A stretch of DNA of 9,823 nucleotides from an uncultured Spirochaetaceae bacterium (lineage in GTDB: Bacteria; Spirochaetota; Spirochaetia; Treponematales; UBA12059). The stretch lies in assembly GCA_938004315.1 (NCBI GenBank), contig CALKWG010000141.1:1-9823 (forward strand), in the 5' to 3' direction. Positions within the stretch are counted from its first letter, which is position 1. Each line of letters begins with the position of its first letter. The notes beneath the pieces are model-generated. The model saw only the letters and a program-made list of their open reading frames with translations. It did no database searches and was not told the origin of the DNA. Positions 6,613 to 9,823 of the stretch are shown here, in pieces. The position numbers and the translations under genes are program-made.

Positions 6613-8014
6613 GCCGGTCCGCGTCTGCCTGATACTTGAAGGCAGTTATCCGTTCATAACAGGGGGGGTGAGCGCCTGGGTTCAGGACCTGATCTCGTCC
6701 CTCCCGGAGCTCGAGTTCTCCCTCCTGACCATCTCGCCCAAGGCCGGCCAGGAGCTCAGGTACGCCCCGCCGCCTAACGTCATGGAGCACCGGGACGTCG
6801 TCCTAGGCTCGGCGGCCGGCGCCGCGGGTAGGCGCGCCGGCCGGAAAAGCGTCCGCGGCTTGATCGCCATGCACGCCGGCCTGTTCTCGGGCAAGGGCGC
6901 GGACATACTCGGCCTCCTGCGCGCCTTCGCCCGGGAGGGATCGCGGCCCGACAACCGGCTCCTAAGCCGGCCGGAGCTCTGGAACCTCCTGGCAAACATG
7001 AACCGAGCCAGGAACCCGGCCTACGCCTTCTCGGACTACTTCTGGGCGTGGCAGTCGGCCCACCGCATGATGTTCGACGCGCTGGCCGCCGACGCGCCCG
7101 AGGCCGACGTCTACCATGCCGTCTCCACCGGCTTCGCGGGCCTGGCCGCCCTGAACGCCAAGGCGCGGACCGGCGCGCCGTTCTTCCTGTCCGAGCACGG
7201 CCTGTACCATAAGGAACGCGAGATAGAGATCAGGAAGGCGGGCTTCGTCCGGGGCTACCAGCGCGACATGTGGATCAATCTGTACAATAGCCTGAGCAGA
7301 TTATGCTACGCCCAGGCCGACGCCATCACGGCCCTGTTCGAGGAGAACCGCCAGAAGCAGATCGAGCTCGGCGCCGATCCCGGCCGCTGCACGGTAGTCC
7401 CGAACGGCATAGACCTGCGGCGTTTCTCCTCGGTCCGGCGGGAGAGGCGAGAGGGCTTCCACGTGGGCTTGGTCGGCCGCATCGTGCCCATCAAGGACGT
7501 GAAGACCTACATCGCGGCAGCCAGGATAGTCGTCGAGGCCGCGCCGGACGCGCGCTTCTACGCCATCGGCCCGACGGACGAGGACCCCGATTACTATGAG
7601 GAGTGCCGGGCCCTGGTCGCCTCGTTCGGATTGGGCGCACGCTTCGTCTTTACCGGCCGGCAGGACGTCCTGTCTTACTACTCCTTCCTTGACCTCATGG
7701 CCCTGACCAGCGTGCGCGAGGCCCAGCCTTTGGTGATCCTGGAGGGCTGGGCGGCCGGCGTGCAGACCGTCGGCACGAAGGTCGGGAACGTGCCCGAGCT
7801 GTTGAACTACGACGAGCGTTTCCTCGCGCCCTCCAAAGACCCGGAGGCGCTGGCCCGCTGCATTCTCTTCGCGCGGGCCAACCCCGAGCTCATGAAGAGG
7901 CTCTCGGCCGAGAACGCCGAGCGGGTACGAAAGCTCTATGGCAAGGAAGACATGATTAGGCGCTTCGGCGAGATTTATAGTTCCTTGGCGAGGGGCTCTC
8001 CATGGCGGGCATAG
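6605..8014 (+). CDS. pelF: PelF family GT4 glycosyltransferase, Pel polysaccharide polymerase
   Basis: The protein has 469 residues and no signal or membrane helix. It is a GT-B fold enzyme of family GT4 that acts in the cytoplasm and is taken to polymerise Pel from UDP-activated N-acetylhexosamine. The N-terminal domain opens with the PelF signature VCLILEGSYPFITGGVSAWV (7-26), and residues 196-205 (SEHGLYHKER) match another PelF-specific block. The C-terminal nucleotide-sugar domain shows VVPNGIDLRRF (264-274), VGRIVPIKD (290-298) with the expected phosphate-binding Arg292 and Lys297, FTGRQDV (349-355) and an EX7E motif (Glu372 and Glu380 in EAQPLVILE). All key residues seem present and the length is close to Pseudomonas PelF (about 507). 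It overlaps pelE by 8 and pelG by 13 bases, as in a coupled operon. The family call is very firm; donor specificity is from family knowledge. Confidence 0.95.
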   Translation: MTKPVRVCLILEGSYPFITGGVSAWVQDLISSLPELEFSLLTISPKAGQELRYAPPPNVMEHRDVVLGSAAGAAGRRAGRKSVRGLIAMHAGLFSGKGADILGLLRAFAREGSRPDNRLLSRPELWNLLANMNRARNPAYAFSDYFWAWQSAHRMMFDALAADAPEADVYHAVSTGFAGLAALNAKARTGAPFFLSEHGLYHKEREIEIRKAGFVRGYQRDMWINLYNSLSRLCYAQADAITALFEENRQKQIELGADPGRCTVVPNGIDLRRFSSVRRERREGFHVGLVGRIVPIKDVKTYIAAARIVVEAAPDARFYAIGPTDEDPDYYEECRALVASFGLGARFVFTGRQDVLSYYSFLDLMALTSVREAQPLVILEGWAAGVQTVGTKVGNVPELLNYDERFLAPSKDPEALARCILFARANPELMKRLSAENAERVRKLYGKEDMIRRFGEIYSSLARGSPWRA

Positions 8015-9375
8015 GCTTCGAGCTGCGCCGCGTCCTAGGGACGGACGGCCTGTCCGGTCGGGTCGGCGCGCTCGCCTCGGGGATCTTCGTGGTAGCCGGG
8101 CCCTGGCTCATGTCCATCGTCGCCATGGCCGCACTGCAGGCCCTCTTCGGGAGGCTCGGCGTGGCGAAGGCGGAGGTCTTCCAGGCCTACGTCATCTACG
8201 CCTACGCCTTCTCGCTCAGCCTGTTCTCCGGCCTGCATCACCTGTTCACGCGCGCGATAGCCGACTTCGTCTGGGAAGGCAGGAAGGGCGAGGCGTGCCG
8301 CCTCATGCTGCGCTACGCCGGCGCCGCGGCCCTCGCCTCGGCCTTGATCGCGCTTCCGGCGGCGGCCATGCCCGCCTTCGAGGGCGTCCCGAACCCCGCG
8401 CTCCTACGCCTCGGCATCGTAGCGCTCTTCTCGGCCTTGAACGCTGCCTGGATCGCCTTGCTCTTCTCCTCCTTGTTCAAGCGCTACCTGACGATCCTAG
8501 CCATCTACGGCTTCGGCTTGGCCCTCGGCGTCGGCGCGGCCGCCTGGCTCGGGGCCTCGTACGGCCCCGGCGGCGCGCTCTTAGGCTACGCCGCCGGCTT
8601 CATAGCGATGGACCTGGGCTTCGTCGCCGCGGCGACCTTGAGTTTCCCTCCGAAACCCTACGCGGCCGTCCCGATCCGGCGATTCGTGCGGCGGAACGCC
8701 TGGCTCATAGCCTCGGGCGCCCTCTTCTACGCCGGCCAGTGGCTGGATAAATTCGTGCTCTGGGCCCTGCGGGGCGAGCCGGTGGCGGGGACGCCGCTCG
8801 CGCTCTATCCGCGCTACGACTACCTGGTGTATCTGGCCGGGCTTTCGGTCATACCCGGGTTGTTATATTTCGTTATCTACGCCGAAACGCGGCTCTACAC
8901 CGACCTGCGCCATTTCCTCTTCATGGTCAACCGCGCCAGCTGGCGCCGGATCCAGGAGGCCAAGCGGCGGGTCGCGGCGGGCCTTCGGGCTGAGCTGCGC
9001 GACCAGAGCCTCCTTCAGGGCGCGGCGACGCTGGCGGCCGCGGCCCTGGCGCCGCGCCTGGCGCCGGCGCAGGACCTGGCCGTAGCCTGGCTCGCCCTTG
9101 GCGCGGCCTTCTTCCAGTTCACCCTGCTGACGCTCCTGGTGTTCCTGTACTATTTCGAGCTCTACGCGAAGGCCTTCGCCGCGGCGCTCTGCTACGCCGC
9201 CCTGAACGGCCTGGGCACTATACTGTTATATAGCTTGATCCCCGCGGCGCCGCCGGGCCTGAGCCACCTGGCGGCCGGGGCCGGCGCCTGCGCGCTGGCC
9301 TGGTACTTCCTGCGCTCGTCGGTCTACCGCCTGGACGCGCTCCTGTACCAGCGGGCGCTCAAGCCGGCCGGATAA
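8002..9375 (+). CDS. pelG: PelG family inner-membrane Pel polysaccharide transporter
   Basis: The protein has 457 residues (Pseudomonas PelG 456). It begins with the family signature MAGIGFELRRVL and then has about twelve hydrophobic helices (roughly 22-46, 58-80, 103-122, 133-158, 163-182, 188-212, 233-253, 270-293, 336-352, 358-384, 388-412, 418-436). This fits PelG, a member of the MOP flippase-like superfamily that moves the growing polymer across the inner membrane with PelF, PelD and PelE. The block YPRYDYLVYLAGLSVIPGLL (269-288) is strongly conserved in PelG proteins. The charged segment around 294-335 is the cytoplasmic loop between the two halves. GAGGGG at 7990-7995, six bases upstream, supports the ATG. 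The start lies inside the end of pelF (13-base overlap), and the stop runs directly into the terminator. Confidence 0.95.
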   Translation: MAGIGFELRRVLGTDGLSGRVGALASGIFVVAGPWLMSIVAMAALQALFGRLGVAKAEVFQAYVIYAYAFSLSLFSGLHHLFTRAIADFVWEGRKGEACRLMLRYAGAAALASALIALPAAAMPAFEGVPNPALLRLGIVALFSALNAAWIALLFSSLFKRYLTILAIYGFGLALGVGAAAWLGASYGPGGALLGYAAGFIAMDLGFVAAATLSFPPKPYAAVPIRRFVRRNAWLIASGALFYAGQWLDKFVLWALRGEPVAGTPLALYPRYDYLVYLAGLSVIPGLLYFVIYAETRLYTDLRHFLFMVNRASWRRIQEAKRRVAAGLRAELRDQSLLQGAATLAAAALAPRLAPAQDLAVAWLALGAAFFQFTLLTLLVFLYYFELYAKAFAAALCYAALNGLGTILLYSLIPAAPPGLSHLAAGAGACALAWYFLRSSVYRLDALLYQRALKPAG

Positions 9376-9408
9376 AAAAAGAAGGCCGGCTACGGGGCCG
9401 GCCTTTTT
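9374..9408. terminator. Bidirectional intrinsic terminator after pelG
   Basis: AAGGCCGGC (9382-9390) pairs perfectly with GCCGGCCTT (9397-9405) around a six-base loop. It is preceded by an A-run (9374-9380) and followed by a T-run (9404-9408). The stem with tracts on both sides can stop transcription from pelG and from the convergent LamG gene. It begins at the pelG stop codon. Confidence 0.9.
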
Positions 9409-9427
9409 GGAGACGACGGACGCGGGC

Positions 9428-9777
9428 CTACCAGAACGCCGTCTTATCCTTGTGGGCTTCGTAGAAGTTACGGATCTCCGTAGCGCTCCAGGCCCGGTTC
9501 TCTATGATCACGCCATTGATCCTGCCGTTGATGCCGTAATAGCCGGGTAGGATATCGGTGTTGCTATAGAATTGCGAGCCAATGACCACGGGGGCGGGAT
9601 CGGCGAAACGAGATGCGGGGAAGCTGCTCCTGACGTTCCTGAAGCGGGCGCTGCCCCGCTGCACGCCGTTCACGTAGATGCGCAGGAAATCGGCCTGACG
9701 GTCCCAGCTCCCGACGAGGTGGTACCAGCGGCCGTTAACGAGCCGCTCCGAGCTCTGTACGAGGTCGTATACATAGG
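9428..9777 (-). CDS. C-terminal LamG/concanavalin A-like domain of an unidentified, probably secreted protein (5' partial)
   Basis: The genomic part covers about 116 residues ending at TAG (9428-9430). It fits the C-terminal half of a LamG-like jelly-roll domain (Laminin_G_3/concanavalin A-like): NGRWYHLVGSWDR followed by LRIYVNGVQRGSARF, then PVVIGSQFY, and the closing strand GRINGVIIENRAWSATEI with a terminal helix. Such domains bind glycans or act as surface modules in larger exported proteins; the rest of the gene is off the contig. An open frame continues to a GTG at 9811, but everything beyond 9777 is sequencing adapter, so the true start is unknown. Convergence with pelG across a shared terminator marks it as a separate transcription unit; a link to Pel is not shown. 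Confidence 0.8.
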
Positions 9778-9823
9778 AGATCGGAAGAGCACACGTCTGA
9801 ACTCCAGTCACCGAATACGATCT
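9778..9823 (+). other. Illumina TruSeq adapter and index read-through (non-genomic)
   Basis: Bases 9778-9811 match the 34-base TruSeq read-1 adapter, beginning AGATCGGAAGAGCACACG and ending CCAGTCAC. They are followed by an eight-base index (CGAATACG, 9812-9819) and ATCT, the first bases of the next adapter segment. On the minus strand it translates as the well-known artefact peptide TGVQTCALPI. The contig's genomic sequence ends at about 9777. Confidence 0.98.

Noticed and set aside
9214..9240. AT-rich patch within pelG (around GTTATATAGC) that resembles a -10 region.
   Set aside because: It is within a conserved coding segment of a membrane helix, has no fitting -35 and no gene starts after it on the plus strand before the terminator.
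9778..9811. The open frame of the LamG gene extends to a GTG start at 9811, giving a 127-residue protein.
   Set aside because: Bases 9778-9811 are Illumina adapter; the first 12 codons are artefactual and the gene is 5' truncated.
1..9823. Search by eye for CRISPR arrays, tRNA/rRNA genes, insertion sequences and riboswitches.
   Set aside because: No regularly spaced repeats, cloverleaf or rRNA-like stretches, transposase genes or long structured leaders were seen; the only intergenic gaps are 93 bases or less.

Overview
The window is a GC-rich contig end from what looks like a Gram-negative (diderm) bacterium. It carries most of a Pel-type exopolysaccharide synthesis and export locus. The strongest evidence is four consecutive plus-strand genes, pelD-pelE-pelF-pelG (4432-9375). 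They match the known Pel proteins in order and, except for a short PelE, in length. PelF and PelG also match in diagnostic motifs. A 1142-residue secreted protein is divergently transcribed on the minus strand (910-4338). Its layout (signal peptide, TPR repeats, C-terminal beta-barrel-like region) fits a PelB-type outer-membrane secretin, with an unusual carbohydrate-binding-like domain added near its N-terminus. The need for an outer membrane argues for a diderm. From memory the protein styles recall spirochaetes, but nothing in the window proves a phylum.

Layout from left to right: the last 20 codons of an unidentified plus-strand gene (1-63); an HDOD-domain signalling protein (63-920) whose start overlaps that gene's stop; the PelB-like gene on the minus strand, meeting the HDOD gene tail to tail with an 11-base overlap; a 93-base AT-rich divergent promoter region (4339-4431) holding a perfect 12-base palindrome; the tightly packed pelDEFG operon; a bidirectional hairpin terminator (about 9374-9408); the 3' part of a minus-strand gene encoding a LamG/concanavalin-like domain (9428-9777); and finally 46 bases of Illumina adapter and index (9778-9823), which are not genomic.

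How the genes would work together: PelD, PelE, PelF and PelG form the inner-membrane synthase and transport complex. PelF polymerises from a UDP-amino-sugar, PelG moves the chain through the inner membrane, and PelD with PelE organise and normally c-di-GMP-gate the complex. The PelB-like protein would guide the polymer through the periplasm and outer membrane. The deacetylase/hydrolase PelA and the lipoprotein PelC are not in the window. PelD seems to lack the I-site aspartate expected for c-di-GMP binding, and PelE lacks its usual N-terminal membrane helices, so control and assembly may differ from the Pseudomonas system.
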